DNA from: Dermatophagoides farinae
Taxonomy: Eukaryota; Arthropoda; Arachnida; Sarcoptiformes; Pyroglyphidae
Direction: 5' to 3'
Assembly: GCF_024713945.1 (NCBI RefSeq)
Contig: NW_027461519.1
Coordinates: 62,001 to 126,000, forward strand
DNA: 64,000 nucleotides
Shown here: positions 1-10,456 of the stretch, piece by piece
How positions within the stretch are numbered: the first letter of the stretch is position 1
Layout of the letters: each line of letters begins with the position of its first letter
The notes under the pieces: generated by a model
Told to the model about the DNA's origin: nothing
Database searches by the model: none
Seen by the model: only the letters and a program-made list of their open reading frames with translations
Translations under genes and position numbers: made by a program

Positions 1-1594
1 AACAAAGTTGATGATGCAGAAGATATCAGACCCTTGTTTGACAAATTTGACTCAGATAACACAGGATATTTAACTTTTGACACTTTCGTTTTATTTGTAA
101 GTTGCGCCAACACCATTTGAATAAATGTTAATAATATTTTAGTTTTGGAATGTATTACATCGTATTAGAAACAAATATTTTAATAAGACAGACTTAACCG
201 TGGAAAATAAAGTTTATATTTTCAGAACAAAGTTAGAAAATCACAATATTACTGATTATTTCTCAGATTTCAATAAAATAGGGTCAGGTTCATTTGGAAC
301 CGTTTTTTTAGTTAAGGAAAATGCAACGGGTGACAAACGTATCTGCAAAATTATTAGCAAAGGGAAGGCGTTAATACCACACGCACAAATAGAAGCAGAG
401 ATAAATGCAATGAAAATGCTAAAACATCCGAACATATTACGGATTCATGACATATATGAAGATTTGAATAATATTTATCTTATATTGGATTACTGTTCAG
501 GAGGAGAGTTGTATCAAAGATTAAATAACGTGCAGAAACGCGGTATGGTTTTCTCCGAAACAAGAGTACGATTGCTGATGCGACAAATTTTATCGGCTCT
601 AGCATATATGCACGCAAACAACATATTGCACAAAGATCTTAAGCCTGAAAACATCATGTTTGTTGATTCAAGCATTCGAGATCACTTAGTTATTATTGAT
701 TTTGGATTATCAGAAATTTTCGAAAAATCGCAAACAATCAGTCACCACGCGGGTGGAACCGTATTATATATGGCTCCTGAAGTATTTTCTCGAAAATTAT
801 CATTCAAAAGCGACGTTTGGAGTGCAGGCTGCATAATGTTTTTGTTGTTGACGGGCTACTTGCCGTTTTCAGGTCGAACAATAACAGAAGTCAACGAAGC
901 TGTTAACAACTCAAACCCTAAATATCAAACCAGATGTACTCATTGCAGTAAAGCGGCCATTGACTTACTGCGGTGGATGTTCCAAAAAAAAGTCAACGAC
1001 CGTTGCTCTGCGCAAGAGGCACTCAACCACAGTTGGTTCACAAAAGACTTAGTTATCGAAAAAGCTAACATCCCTCGAAGTGTTTTACAAAACCTGATCA
1101 AATTCTGTCATTACCCAGTATTAAAAATAATATTACTAAACATCGTCACGTATTCATTTGAAAATTACGACCGCGAAGTCATTGAGCTATCAAGGCTTTT
1201 TCACGCACTTGATACAGATTTTACAGGAACGATTAAAACAAAAAATCTAATTGCATCACTCATGGCGTCTGGTTTGTCCGAAGCATTGTCACTCACTATT
1301 GCTGAAACACTTGATCTCGACGACGATGGTCAACTGACTTACACTGAGTTTTTGACAGGCACAATCTCGTGGTTCGAGTCAAGAATTGATCGAATACGAG
1401 CTTCTTTCAAAAAAATGTTACAATATAATTTAGAATATATAACTACGGAGCAGCTAGCGAAAAAAATACTAGGAGAAGATAGCACAGACAAACCGGAATA
1501 TCAAAAATTATTAAAAGATCTCAAGAAAATTGACACTGATCACACAAATAAAATCACTTGGAGAAAATACTATCAGTATATTTCTTCCGCGTGA
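1..1594 (+). CDS. Calcium-dependent protein kinase (CDPK), 5' end outside window
   Basis: Ser/Thr kinase regulated by Ca2+, a family that in apicomplexans controls secretion, motility and egress. I read two exons, 1-96 and 143-1594, joined in phase 0 across a GT...AG intron at 97-142. The first exon encodes a degenerate EF-hand (DKFDSDNTGYLTF). The kinase domain shows the glycine loop GSGSFGTV, HKDLKPEN in place of HRD, DFG, GTVLYMAPE and DVWSAGCIMF. After it come EF-hands at about nt 1205-1250 (DTDFTGTI), 1312-1355 (DLDDDGQLTYTEF, a complete loop) and a weaker one near 1530 (DTDHTNKI). An open frame that begins at a GTG at 200 is internal. EF-hand sequence before the kinase recalls the CDPK6/CDPK8 type, which is inference. 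The true start lies upstream of base 1. Confidence 0.9.
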
Positions 1595-1774
1595 GAAACG
1601 ATCTCAATAAATCAACAAATGAAAATCTAAATTGCAAAACATAAGTTATTGATACATTTTTTTTTTAAAAAATATTTTTTTTGTGTGATCTGCGTCATAA
1701 CGTCAATTTGAACCCGTTAAATCATATTTTTATTAATAATTTTATTTATAAAACAGAATAATTATTATAAGAAA

Positions 1775-2170
1775 ATGACTACTGCTACTACCAAGCCTGA
1801 ATTTTCTAAAAATCCTTCTGCTATTAAGGGCTCCACGAAAAAAAAAGTGAAGAACAGTTCTGTTCAAGGGCGTTTTTCGTCCTACATCGCTAAAGTGTTG
1901 AAAAACACTGACAAGACCATGACAATGAGTCAAAAATCAATGGCAATTATGAACTCTTTTTGCGTTGACAACTTGAACAAAATCATGGACGAAGCTGCTT
2001 TGTTATGTCAGAGAAACAAGATTAAAACCTTGACTGCCCGTGAAATTCAAACTGCTGCTCGACTTGTATTACCAGGTGAACTCGCCAGAATGGCCTGCAA
2101 CGAAGGTGCTAAGGCTGTCGCCAACTTTGCTGAGAAATCAAAGAGAAGCGGCAACCAACGATCTGTTTAA
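1775..2170 (+). CDS. Histone H2B
   Basis: Core nucleosome histone, 131 aa, single exon with an ATG start. The basic N-terminal tail (KGSTKKKVK) is followed by the H2B fold: SSYIAKVLKN, then MSQKSMAIMNSF (alpha 2) and the highly conserved TAREIQTAARLVLPGELA block, and an alpha-C helix (NEGAKAVANF). Apicomplexans have canonical H2B and an H2B.Z-type variant. The sequence is too divergent for me to say which this is. The C-terminus (AEKSKRSGNQRSV) is longer than the usual short KYT/S ending. A possible histone-type 3' stem-loop follows 114 nt after the stop codon. Confidence 0.93.
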   Translation: MTTATTKPEFSKNPSAIKGSTKKKVKNSSVQGRFSSYIAKVLKNTDKTMTMSQKSMAIMNSFCVDNLNKIMDEAALLCQRNKIKTLTAREIQTAARLVLPGELARMACNEGAKAVANFAEKSKRSGNQRSV

Positions 2171-2283
2171 GGATGTTGCCTTGAAACATTTATATTTATA
2201 AATTCTTTTCTTTGAACACCATGAACTGAAAATTCACTGTTTTTTAACTATATAGCTCAAAATTATGTTAATATATACTACAT

Positions 2284-2299
2284 TGCTTTTTTCAAAGCA
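2284..2299 (+). terminator. Candidate histone mRNA 3' stem-loop
   Basis: A perfect 6-bp stem (TGCTTT / AAAGCA) closes a TTTC tetraloop 114 nt downstream of the H2B stop. The geometry (6-bp stem, 4-nt UUUC loop, pyrimidine-rich 5' arm, purine-rich 3' arm) is that of the metazoan replication-dependent histone 3' stem-loop. The outermost pair is U-A instead of G-C. A chance hairpin in AT-rich sequence cannot be excluded. Confidence 0.4.
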
Positions 2300-3093
2300 G
2301 CATTTCTTTACCAAATAAAATATTTATTTACTAACGCTCACACTAATGTAGGCATTATCATTGTCATTTATGACAATGTATGAATTTTATTAGTAGAGTT
2401 TGGCTTACTCTGTCGTACTAGCGTGAATTAGAAACTTTTTATCGGAAATTTTACAGTATTGACGTGTAGTTGTCGTAATTTTTAGTTTATATTTATAATA
2501 CGTACTATTTTATAAAACGGTAATTTGACTGACTGCCAACTAACTCAAATTTCAAATCTTTAACTCTCTAGCCTCAAAACTTATATCAAGATTAAATCCT
2601 AAACTGCAAACGTATTCTTTTTGAATGAAATAAAGTCTCTTCAGTCAAATGTTTTAACTATATATACTATCTATTCACTTAAACAAAAAAAGAGACTGAT
2701 AAATTAGTATATTATGTACAATACAGACCAAATAAAAACTTAAATAACGTTCAACTCCATAGTAAACAGATAAATTCATGTTTTTTATGTTTACGAACAA
2801 TGCAACAATTGCCAAAGCTGATGCTTTAATTTTATTTTAAGTTTCAAACATTGTCTTTAATACTTTTCCATAAAAACTCAATACAAAGTTATATTCGAAG
2901 TAAAACAAACGCAGAAATGTCGGCTGAGCGACGTAGATGCGATTGCAACTTATCTCTAAACAACTGCGTAAATAATCATTGGTTAAAATAAGTCACCATT
3001 CAATTATCTACGAATTTGATTTTGTCAAAATCAAAAACGCAAAACTGCAAGATGCAGTTTTAAACATTAAAAGAGCTGACGTAAATTAAACTC
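2300..3093. other. Intergenic region without recognised gene
   Basis: About 800 nt between the H2B 3' region and the 3' end of the Fun30-like gene, the longest gene-free stretch here. I looked for spliced small ORFs, tRNA boxes, Sm sites and C/D boxes on both strands and found none convincing. A short hairpin (ATTGTCATTTATGACAAT) lies near 2359-2376. An unrecognised non-coding RNA remains possible. Confidence 0.5.
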
Positions 3094-5064
3094 TCATTTA
3101 TTGTAAAAATCTTTTAGGATTTGCTTACTTATTTCGTTTTCTAGTCCGCCAAAGACTTCGTCCAGCGTAAGCTTTTGATTACACACGCGTAATACTGTTT
3201 CTTCGATAGTATTTTTACATACTAAACGAAAAACCAATACGTCGTTTGTCTGTCCAACTCTATAAACCCTTGCTTCTGCTTGACGATCATTGTGAGGATT
3301 CCAGTCCATATCCATCATGACTACTATGTGGCTACTAGTCAAATTCAAGCCCACTCCAGCCACTCTAGTGCTAAGCAAAAACAACGAGTAGTCGCCATTA
3401 TTAAAGTCGTTAACTATTGAGTTTCTAATAGTTACGTTTGTTGACCCGTCAATTCGTAAAAAACGAAATTGAGGATAGAAGATTTTGATTGCGTGTTCAA
3501 TAACGTTTAGAAATGTAGTGTATTGAGAAAACAACAAAATCTTAAGACCACGGGAACAATAAGTTTCAATAATTAAGAATAGTTCTCTAAGCTTTGCACT
3601 TTGTAGAAAATACTTATCTGGAATTAGAAACTTTGAGAAGTCATTTTTCAAAGTTAAAGCCTCACAGTGAATGTCAAAATCACAGAGACTCATTATGTGT
3701 GTCAGAAGTTTCGCTCTTGATTCAGGCAAATATTTTTTTTCCTTTATCAATAAGTCACAAAAGTTTTCATAGTCCTCCTCAGAATAGTAAAATTTAAATA
3801 GTAATGGATGGTTACATATTCTACGTAACTTGAAAATGGAGCCTCGCAACTTTCCTGGATTAGAAACATCTGAATAACAGTGGATGATATCGTGTTTGGT
3901 TTTTTCATAAAGTTCTAGTTGTATTGACGTCAAAGGTACCAGCTTGAGGATTGTTTTTTTCTTGACAAACTTCGGCAAGACTTCGGATTTCAGCCTGCGC
4001 AAAATAAAAACCGAAAGCATTTCGTGAAAGAACAAGATTTGCAGCGTTTCTTTGCTGCTATTGTTTAGCTGCAGAGATTCAGCCAACTCTTTGTTTGAGC
4101 TGATCAGTTGATTGGCTATGAATTCATAATGAGAAAGCGCTTTAAGAATGTCAACTGAATGACCGTCCGGAGTCGATATATCTAAAAATTTAAGAAGATT
4201 CAAGAGTTCGTTCAAAGCGTTCTGAATAGGCGTTCCCGTGAGCAATAACTTTCGAGGTGTCGAAACAGAGTTTTTTATCTTTCCATATCTCTGAGCAGCG
4301 CTGTTCTTGATCGTGTGAGCTTCATCAATCACCAACAAATCGAATTTGTACTTGCGAAAAAACGAAAGCGTGTCGAATGATGAGCTCAAAACGCCATGAG
4401 AAGTAATGACGATGTGGAGATCGCCAAACCTGCTCTCTGAGCTCTTTTTGTAATTTGCATCAACCGCATAGCCTAACGTTTCTGCGTTCTCATCTTCGGA
4501 GAAATAATAACTCTCGTCGTCGAGTTCAGACTCGTAATATTGAAAGGAGTCGTCGAGTTCTATGTTTTCGAACTTTTTAAATATCTCAACTAGGCTTTTT
4601 CGTTTTTTTTTATGCCCGTGATACACTAAATAATTCAAAAGAGGCGTTTTTGAGTTTATCTCGGCCGTCCAGTTGTCTATTATAGTTGTAGGACAAGCAA
4701 CTAGAACCGGACGCTTAAGCAATTTTTTCGAGAAAGCGTAATCGATAAACGCACAAACTTCAATAGTCTTACCCAAACCCATATCGTCGGCCAAAATGCA
4801 GTTGTATTTGGCGTTCAAAAAAAAAAGTAAATACTGTACGGCTACCACTTGATAATTGAACAAGTAGTTACACTTCTTAATTAAATCTTCGTCAACATGT
4901 AGAGTTTCAAAAAAAGAACAGCGTCCATTTTTTATTAAAGCGTTTGGATTGGAACTTTGCCCACCGGATAGCCATTTAAGCAACGAGTTTTTAAGATTCT
5001 GAGATAAAGACAACAAAGCTGAGTAGTGGTGCTTATTTTCATTGAAGAGCTCAACTTTGTTCAT
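3094..5064 (-). CDS. SNF2-family ATPase, Fun30/SMARCAD1-like
   Basis: Putative nucleosome-remodelling ATPase, 656 aa, ATG start, one exon. Helicase motifs in order: I ADDMGLGKT (about residues 90-98), Ia VACPTTIIDNW, II DEAH, III LLTGTPIQN, IV ILLFSQYTTF, V STRVAGVGLNLT and VI QAEARVYRVGQ. The C-terminal pattern IDGSTN...NPHNDRQAEARVYRVGQT...NTIEETVLR...KLTLDEV matches Fun30/SMARCAD1 better than Rad54 or CSB. The DFDIHCEA stretch before the second lobe supports this as well. Fun30 proteins act in DNA-end resection and heterochromatin. No CUE or other accessory domain is visible, so this is a short form. SNF2 membership is firm and the subfamily is a judgement from motif spelling. Confidence 0.88.
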   Translation of the reverse strand: MNKVELFNENKHHYSALLSLSQNLKNSLLKWLSGGQSSNPNALIKNGRCSFFETLHVDEDLIKKCNYLFNYQVVAVQYLLFFLNAKYNCILADDMGLGKTIEVCAFIDYAFSKKLLKRPVLVACPTTIIDNWTAEINSKTPLLNYLVYHGHKKKRKSLVEIFKKFENIELDDSFQYYESELDDESYYFSEDENAETLGYAVDANYKKSSESRFGDLHIVITSHGVLSSSFDTLSFFRKYKFDLLVIDEAHTIKNSAAQRYGKIKNSVSTPRKLLLTGTPIQNALNELLNLLKFLDISTPDGHSVDILKALSHYEFIANQLISSNKELAESLQLNNSSKETLQILFFHEMLSVFILRRLKSEVLPKFVKKKTILKLVPLTSIQLELYEKTKHDIIHCYSDVSNPGKLRGSIFKLRRICNHPLLFKFYYSEEDYENFCDLLIKEKKYLPESRAKLLTHIMSLCDFDIHCEALTLKNDFSKFLIPDKYFLQSAKLRELFLIIETYCSRGLKILLFSQYTTFLNVIEHAIKIFYPQFRFLRIDGSTNVTIRNSIVNDFNNGDYSLFLLSTRVAGVGLNLTSSHIVVMMDMDWNPHNDRQAEARVYRVGQTNDVLVFRLVCKNTIEETVLRVCNQKLTLDEVFGGLENEISKQILKDFYNK

Positions 5065-5391
5065 TCTGCTAAATGAGACTTAGAACCCAAAAACGCTCTT
5101 ATTATTAATGCAAATTTATTTCCAAAATAACAGGAATTAATTTACTTTCAGACAGATTTAAAACTTTGCAATCACAAGATTCTGCTATTCAAAGTAAATT
5201 TATAAATTTAAAAAATCAGATACTCGCGTTTCTATGGAAACGTCAATTATGTATCGGTTTTAGCAACATCATTAATTGAACGAACTAATTCCAAAATACT
5301 GCTGCCAGAATTTAAGTTTCTTGAAAAAAAAACTGCTGACGCAGATTGTATCTAATAAAAAAACGAAAATGTTTATCATTTTATTTTGCAG
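5065..5391. other. Intergenic region with one perfect hairpin
   Basis: 327 nt upstream of the Fun30-like gene and downstream of the R2 gene. It contains the perfect 6-bp hairpin CGTTTC-TATG-GAAACG at 5227-5242 but no recognised gene. It probably holds the Fun30-like promoter. Confidence 0.4.
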
Positions 5392-6536
5392 TTAGAAATC
5401 CTCATCAAATGATAAGGCAATGCTACTATTATGCGATTTTGTGTTGTTAGCTGTTGCATCGGCAATTAAATTTTCGTCGCACACGTTAGAATACGATTCA
5501 ATGAAATATTGCATACCAAAAATCGATTTTAGATTAGTAGGTGCTTCGGGGTGTTGATGTTTAGTGATTTTCATTAGGTTGGGGATATCTGCAAATTCCG
5601 GCAACATGTCCTTTGGGGTTGCCTGCAAATTAGTGTAAATGTAGATAAACCAATACATAAGAGCACACAACTGGATGACAAAGTTCTCGTGTTGTTCCTT
5701 GTTTAAGAAGCAACCTGAAAGTTCTTTTAGTAGGTCAAACATTTCTCTGAGATTTTTCTTAAAGTCAGTACAACTGAGCTTTTCGTGATAGTTACTATAA
5801 AGATAGCCATAAAAAACAATATAAAGGAAATTGTTTTCAAGCATATTACGCACAAAGGGATATTCGTTTTTACTATCTTGTTCCAATTCCTTAGCACAGA
5901 GTAGCAGCACTACATAGATCAATTTACGAAATCCGTATGATAAAAGAACAATAGCAAAAGAGCTTGTAGTATTGCATTCTTCTATGTTTGAATTTCCAAA
6001 AGCTTGAAAAATAAACTTGTTCGATTGAAAAAAGGGTGTACAGTTATCAGTAAACCAAGTTGAAAATTTAATTATTATTTTTAGTACAGTTTCGGAAACC
6101 ATTGAGAACAAATTTTCATTTATTTCTACTTGGCTGATCTTCCGTGACGTACGACGATGTATAGAATCAAGCATAATTTGAAAACCCAAAAATGCTCGCG
6201 CTTCAGGTGACTGGATGACAGTGTTCAGCATTGTTGTGAAAACACACTCGTCGTCAAGACTGCAGATTGAACTGTATTTCAGCTCCGGAGAGCCCATAAA
6301 AAGCAGATAAGTTATGAAAACGTCTTTTGAATGTTTCACGGCTAGCTGCTGTGGAGTGAATGAGCAATCACTCCAGAAGGTAGCCTCGAGTTTTTTGTAC
6401 ATAGCCTAAAATTGATTTTCCAAAAAACACTTACGAATATTCCTGGGTAATCAATGGGAAACATTGTCCAGCGAAGTGAACTTTCTTCCAAAATGTCATT
6501 TTTGTAAGCTATTGTATTTTTGCTGTGTTCGCTCAT
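5392..6536 (-). CDS. Divergent ribonucleotide reductase small subunit (R2e2/R4-like), likely radical-less
   Basis: Two exons, 6435-6536 and 5392-6405, separated by a 29-nt GTAAGT...TTTTAG intron; 371 aa. R2 hallmarks are LRWTMFPIDYPGIF followed by MYKKLEATFW (family: FPI-Y--IW--YKK-EASFW), then PEARAFLGFQIMLDSIH (family: EAR-FYGFQIAMENIHSE-Y), and a C-terminal ALSFDEDF like the R1-docking tail of eukaryotic R2. Against mouse R2 the radical tyrosine (Tyr177) is Ser, iron ligand Glu170 is Asp, His270 aligns with Gln, and Asp139 seems absent. His173 and probably Glu233 and Glu267 remain. Apicomplexans carry an additional divergent small subunit of this kind. The loss suggests a structural partner for a normal R2. 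An open frame continues upstream only to a GTG, so ATG 6536 is the start. Confidence 0.85.
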
Positions 6537-6666
6537 ATAAGTAATCACACTGGTTTTTCTATAGTCTAGTATTATTTAATTATAAAAATTTTAATTGAAT
6601 TATGGAAAAGGCCAGCAAAAAATATTCAGAAGAAAAAGAAATAAAATACTTATCAAAAAAAATAAT

Positions 6667-8158
6667 TTATTGTTTCGTGTTTTGTAGTTTCAAAACTTTT
6701 CCTACACAAATTGTTTTACTTTCATCTCTTATTGTAAATCTGCTCAGCTGTGCTGAATCATCGTCCGCTTCAACAGCAAGAGGAGTTTCAAACTTCAAAA
6801 TTGCTGTAACAAGCATCCCCAGCTTAGCGAACACTGGGTTGTTGTTTACTGCTTTAGTGGATGGAATCGCAGTCGAGATGAGTTTCACGATCTCACATTC
6901 AGTTTTGGCGGTGTGAATGTGTATAACGCCAGAATATCCTTTGGTTATCAAGGGTTTGGTTTCCACAGTATCGACGATCAAAAATTGCACTTTTACTAAG
7001 CTAACTACACTAATTGGACTTTCTATATCGCACAGCACTTGTCCTTGAAATAATCTAGAATCTTCGATGTTTATTAGCTTTATTTCCACACTTTCTCCCG
7101 GCATAGCGTGGGTACACTCAACGTCATCTATTTTTACAGCAGCAATTTTAGTTTTTATATTTCCTGGGTTTATCAAAACATTCATTTCTGGATACACAAT
7201 TCCACTTTCGACTTTTCCAATAACATTAACAGACCCTTCTTTGTAGAAACTAACAATCGGAATTCTCAGGGGAGATTTCTCGTCTCTCTTGGGGAGTGGT
7301 ATAGTTTCCAACAAGTCAAACAAGCAAGGACTTGTTTTTCCGAACCATTCTGCTTTCTGATTGTAGCAATTGCTCTCAGGATCTGCTACTTTTGTAGTAA
7401 TGTTTTCGCCTGACAAGCCACTACACGGTAAAAAAAATAAATTGTCGTCCAATTTATAACCGAACGACTTCAAAAAACTAGTTAACTTCGACACGATTTC
7501 TTTGTAACGTTTTTCAGACCAGTTCACGGACGATTCATCCATTTTGTTTACACAGACAATGAGCGAACTTACGCCAAGAGTTTTGGCTAGCAAAGCATGT
7601 TCTTGGGTCTGGCCTCCTCGTTCGAAACCAGCTTCAAACTCACCTTTTCGTGCACTGATAATCAGAACTCCTATGTCTGCTTGTGCAGCTCCACTTACCA
7701 TCTCTGTTAAAAATGCTTTGTGACCTGGTGCGTCAAGAATTGTAAATCTCCGCGAGGGCAACTCAAACGTAGCTCTACCTACTTCTGTCGTTTTGCCCTT
7801 TTGTCTCTCTTCTTCATTTATATCTAAAATATATGCATAGTACCAACTTTCTCGATTGTTGTCGATAGCTTCTTTTTCCAAACGCTTTAAGGTGCGCTGA
7901 TCAACTTTTCCCGTATTAACAAGAATATTGCCACAAGTCGTTGATTTTCCTGCGTCTACGTGACCTATGAAAACCAGACTAATGTGAGGTCTCTGGTCTG
8001 GAATTTCAAATCCTTTAGCAGCGAATCTAAAATGTATATTTATTGTCTGTTACGACCACAACACGCTCTTATCTTTAAAAAAGCCGTCTAACTTACTTTT
8101 CCACTAACTCCGTGTCCAAAGCTTCTTTTGTGTCTACCAATTTGTTTTCCGAACTCAT
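6667..8158 (-). CDS. Translation termination factor eRF3 GTPase, short N-terminus
   Basis: GTPase partner of eRF1 in stop-codon-dependent peptide release. Two exons, 8097-8158 and 6667-8026, flank a 70-nt GTAAGT...TTTTAG intron. The junction completes a Lys codon and keeps the frame, giving 473 aa. Motifs: G1 GHVDAGKST in exon 2, G2 KGKTTEVGRA, G3 DAPGHKAF, G4 NKMD and G5 SGLSG, then the two beta-barrel domains ending FTIRDESKTICVGKVLKL. ISARKGEFEAGFERGGQT is diagnostic for eRF3 over EF-1A and Hbs1. Only about 38 residues precede the P-loop, so there is no long prion-like or PABP-binding extension. The next gene on the plus strand starts 128 nt away, so they share a divergent promoter. Confidence 0.95.
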
Positions 8159-8285
8159 AAAATTATGTAAAGTGCCCCTTTATAAATCTTTTTCCGATAA
8201 TTTATTATAATATTTTTAATTAAATTGAAAATATTCGGCCTTTTATTCGCTTCTAATTTTAGCGGATCATTCTAAATGATCACTA

Positions 8286-9531
8286 ATGAACAAACAATTA
8301 ATACAGCTTTTATTGGTAGTAAAAATTGGTTTGAGTAAATTGTTTAATATAAGCCACTTAAATTGCCAGCAAAAGGATTTTCACTTGCTGAAAAATATCA
8401 ATGAACTCGTCAGCCCTGTTTTGTGAGTTTCAATAAGACACTATAGTTTAGTATACGCAGTGATGAAGTAAACCGGGACGCAGGATTAATAAGTATTTTA
8501 CACATTGACACTACTGAACTGCAAGTTATTTTGAATGAATCAAATAAACACTCTCTCTCATTAGCATCTCTCAAATTGCCGGTTAGGCCTAGGTGTAACA
8601 ATTGCTTCACAGTTAGGACGCCTTCTAACATAGAAATTATGCTTTGTTTTAAGTGCAGACATGCGAGAGATATAGTTTTTTTTTTTCTTACACAGCAGAT
8701 TTTACGCCTTACAACAGGTTTGAACGGTCATTTTGGAAATTTATCTGAGTTACCAAAAAAAAAAAACCAGGAAGAAAAAAACTCTGCGTTTTCTTTAAAA
8801 CAAGATAAAAAATCTTTGTCGCCACATAAGAATAAGAAAAATGAATCCAAGTCACAAACTTCAAATAACTATCACGGAACGACAGATCAAAATACCAATG
8901 ATGAAAAAAAACAAACGAATCACATCCCAAATCATGATTATTCTGATAATGCGGAACAGGAAGAAGAGAATGAGGACGATGACGACGAATTTAATGGTAA
9001 AAAAAGTATTTATGACGTTATAATAGTATCTAAAAAACGCGATGTAGTACCGGATATACTTATTAATAATCAGAAGGTCACTAACAAACTTTTTACTCAG
9101 AAACACGAAATCGAAGATAAAGCAAAAAATAATGATTTTTCGCGAGATAAAAACAAAGAAACGTTAAAAAAGAATTTTGAACATTCACCAAACGATAAAA
9201 ACCAAGAAGCATCGAAAAATCAAAGTAAAGATACGCTAAGAAATATTGACAAAAAAACTGATCAAACGAACGAAGTCTCGCATGACAAAACAAAAGTTAG
9301 CGAGTCGAAGCAAATGGAGCTACCTTCAGATGAAAAAAATTATAAGCTGTTTCAGCTAACAAACACTTTGAAAAATCTGTTAGCTCCCGAAGAATCACAA
9401 AATCTGGAATTGCCTCCTGGCACTAAAAATGCTGTGCTACGTAAGTTTATGAAATTATATTTTTTATAGAGGCTTTATACGTCGCAGGAGCTAGCAAGTT
9501 CAAAAATCAGGACCAAGAGTGTTGTAGTTAA
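8286..9531 (+). CDS. Unrecognised protein with CxxC pairs and a charged low-complexity tail
   Basis: Three-exon model: 8286-8422, 8461-9440 and 9470-9531, with introns of 38 nt (GTGAGT...CGCAG) and 29 nt (GTAAGT...TATAG), 392 aa. The large open frame itself starts at a non-ATG codon, and the upstream exon with ATG 8286 supplies an in-frame start. The N-terminal third has two CxxC pairs (RPRCNNC and CFKC, about 22 residues apart), a possible zinc knuckle. From about residue 135 the protein is Lys/Asp/Glu/Asn-rich with an acidic run (EEENEDDDDEF). Exon 3 adds a short non-repetitive end (NAVLQALYVAGASKF). I recognise no family. The first exon is the least certain part. Confidence 0.6.
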
Positions 9532-9688
9532 CACAGGAACTGCTTATCGCTTGGTTTATTACAAACAACAATCAAAATTCATACGCACCAATGATCAAAA
9601 CAACTTTTGATATGAATAAACGCTCGCTTAATATAATGATCTATTAAAAGAATTTTAAATTTTTTAGGATGATTATTAATTTTTACCG

Positions 9689-10438
9689 ATGCTACTTTTT
9701 CCGATCATAAAAAAAAGAAACCTTCTATTAATAGCATTAATTCCCTATTTTGCCAGAGCTCACATCAGTTCGTTTTTAAAACAATTAGGAAATGAGGTTT
9801 TAAACCATTCTGACAATATACTAACAAACCAGATTGGAAACGCGCTGGTTAAAGATACTAAGCGTGACGTTTTAAATATTGTTAGCGAAACGACCAAAGC
9901 AAAAGCAGCGTTATCGCAACTCATCGAACAAATCAATGTACTTTCGCAGGACGTGACTGAACTTGACGAGAATCTGTTTAAAGCACATCTGGTCGCGATT
10001 ATGGAAAATATGAATGATTCTGAAGAGCTACTCAAGATATTCACTACCAGTATTACAGCGTTCACTGCCTTGTATCAAAAAATTTTTCCAACTAAATATA
10101 AAAACATGAACATTATTGAATATACAACTGTTGATATACTATTGTCTAAAGTTTTAAGAAGATATCTCAAATATTTACCTCATATTTACGACACAGAAAA
10201 AAACCAGTGTACTAGAGCCGCTTACAACTTGCATCAAGCCATCAAGCTCAGCAAAAACTCCACAAAACCAGTCTTTTCGGAAGTTATTTTATCGTTTTTC
10301 AATCAAATCGACTTTGATGACCGGTTAAAAATTGACCGAGACAAGCTTTTTGAGTTGCACAATGAAAAATTAGATCTTATCGATATTCTCGACAAGCTTC
10401 AGCAACTCAAAACAGTTCATAGACGTGATAAAGCGTAA
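9689..10438 (+). CDS. Orphan protein with predicted signal peptide, helical
   Basis: 249 aa, ATG start. The N-terminus has basic residues (KKR) followed by the hydrophobic stretch NLLLIALIPYFARA, consistent with a cleaved signal peptide. The rest looks mostly alpha-helical (KAALSQLIEQINVLSQDV, LIDILDKLQQLKTVHR) with a single Cys after the leader. No domain was recognised. The gene is convergent with the next one, 18 nt apart. It may be secreted or luminal, and nothing shows its role. Base composition is somewhat less AT-rich than in the AP2 and myosin genes. Confidence 0.7.
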   Translation: MLLFPIIKKRNLLLIALIPYFARAHISSFLKQLGNEVLNHSDNILTNQIGNALVKDTKRDVLNIVSETTKAKAALSQLIEQINVLSQDVTELDENLFKAHLVAIMENMNDSEELLKIFTTSITAFTALYQKIFPTKYKNMNIIEYTTVDILLSKVLRRYLKYLPHIYDTEKNQCTRAAYNLHQAIKLSKNSTKPVFSEVILSFFNQIDFDDRLKIDRDKLFELHNEKLDLIDILDKLQQLKTVHRRDKA

Positions 10439-10456
10439 GCTTTTAATTTAGCATAT

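Noticed and set aside
2340-2490. Possible snRNA in the spacer after H2B
   Set aside because: An Sm-site-like AATTTTTAG is present, but no U1, U2, U4, U5 or U6 signature could be matched.
6602-6916. 104-aa plus-strand open frame opposite eRF3
   Set aside because: It lies antisense to the conserved eRF3 C-terminus and has no family features of its own; a shadow frame.
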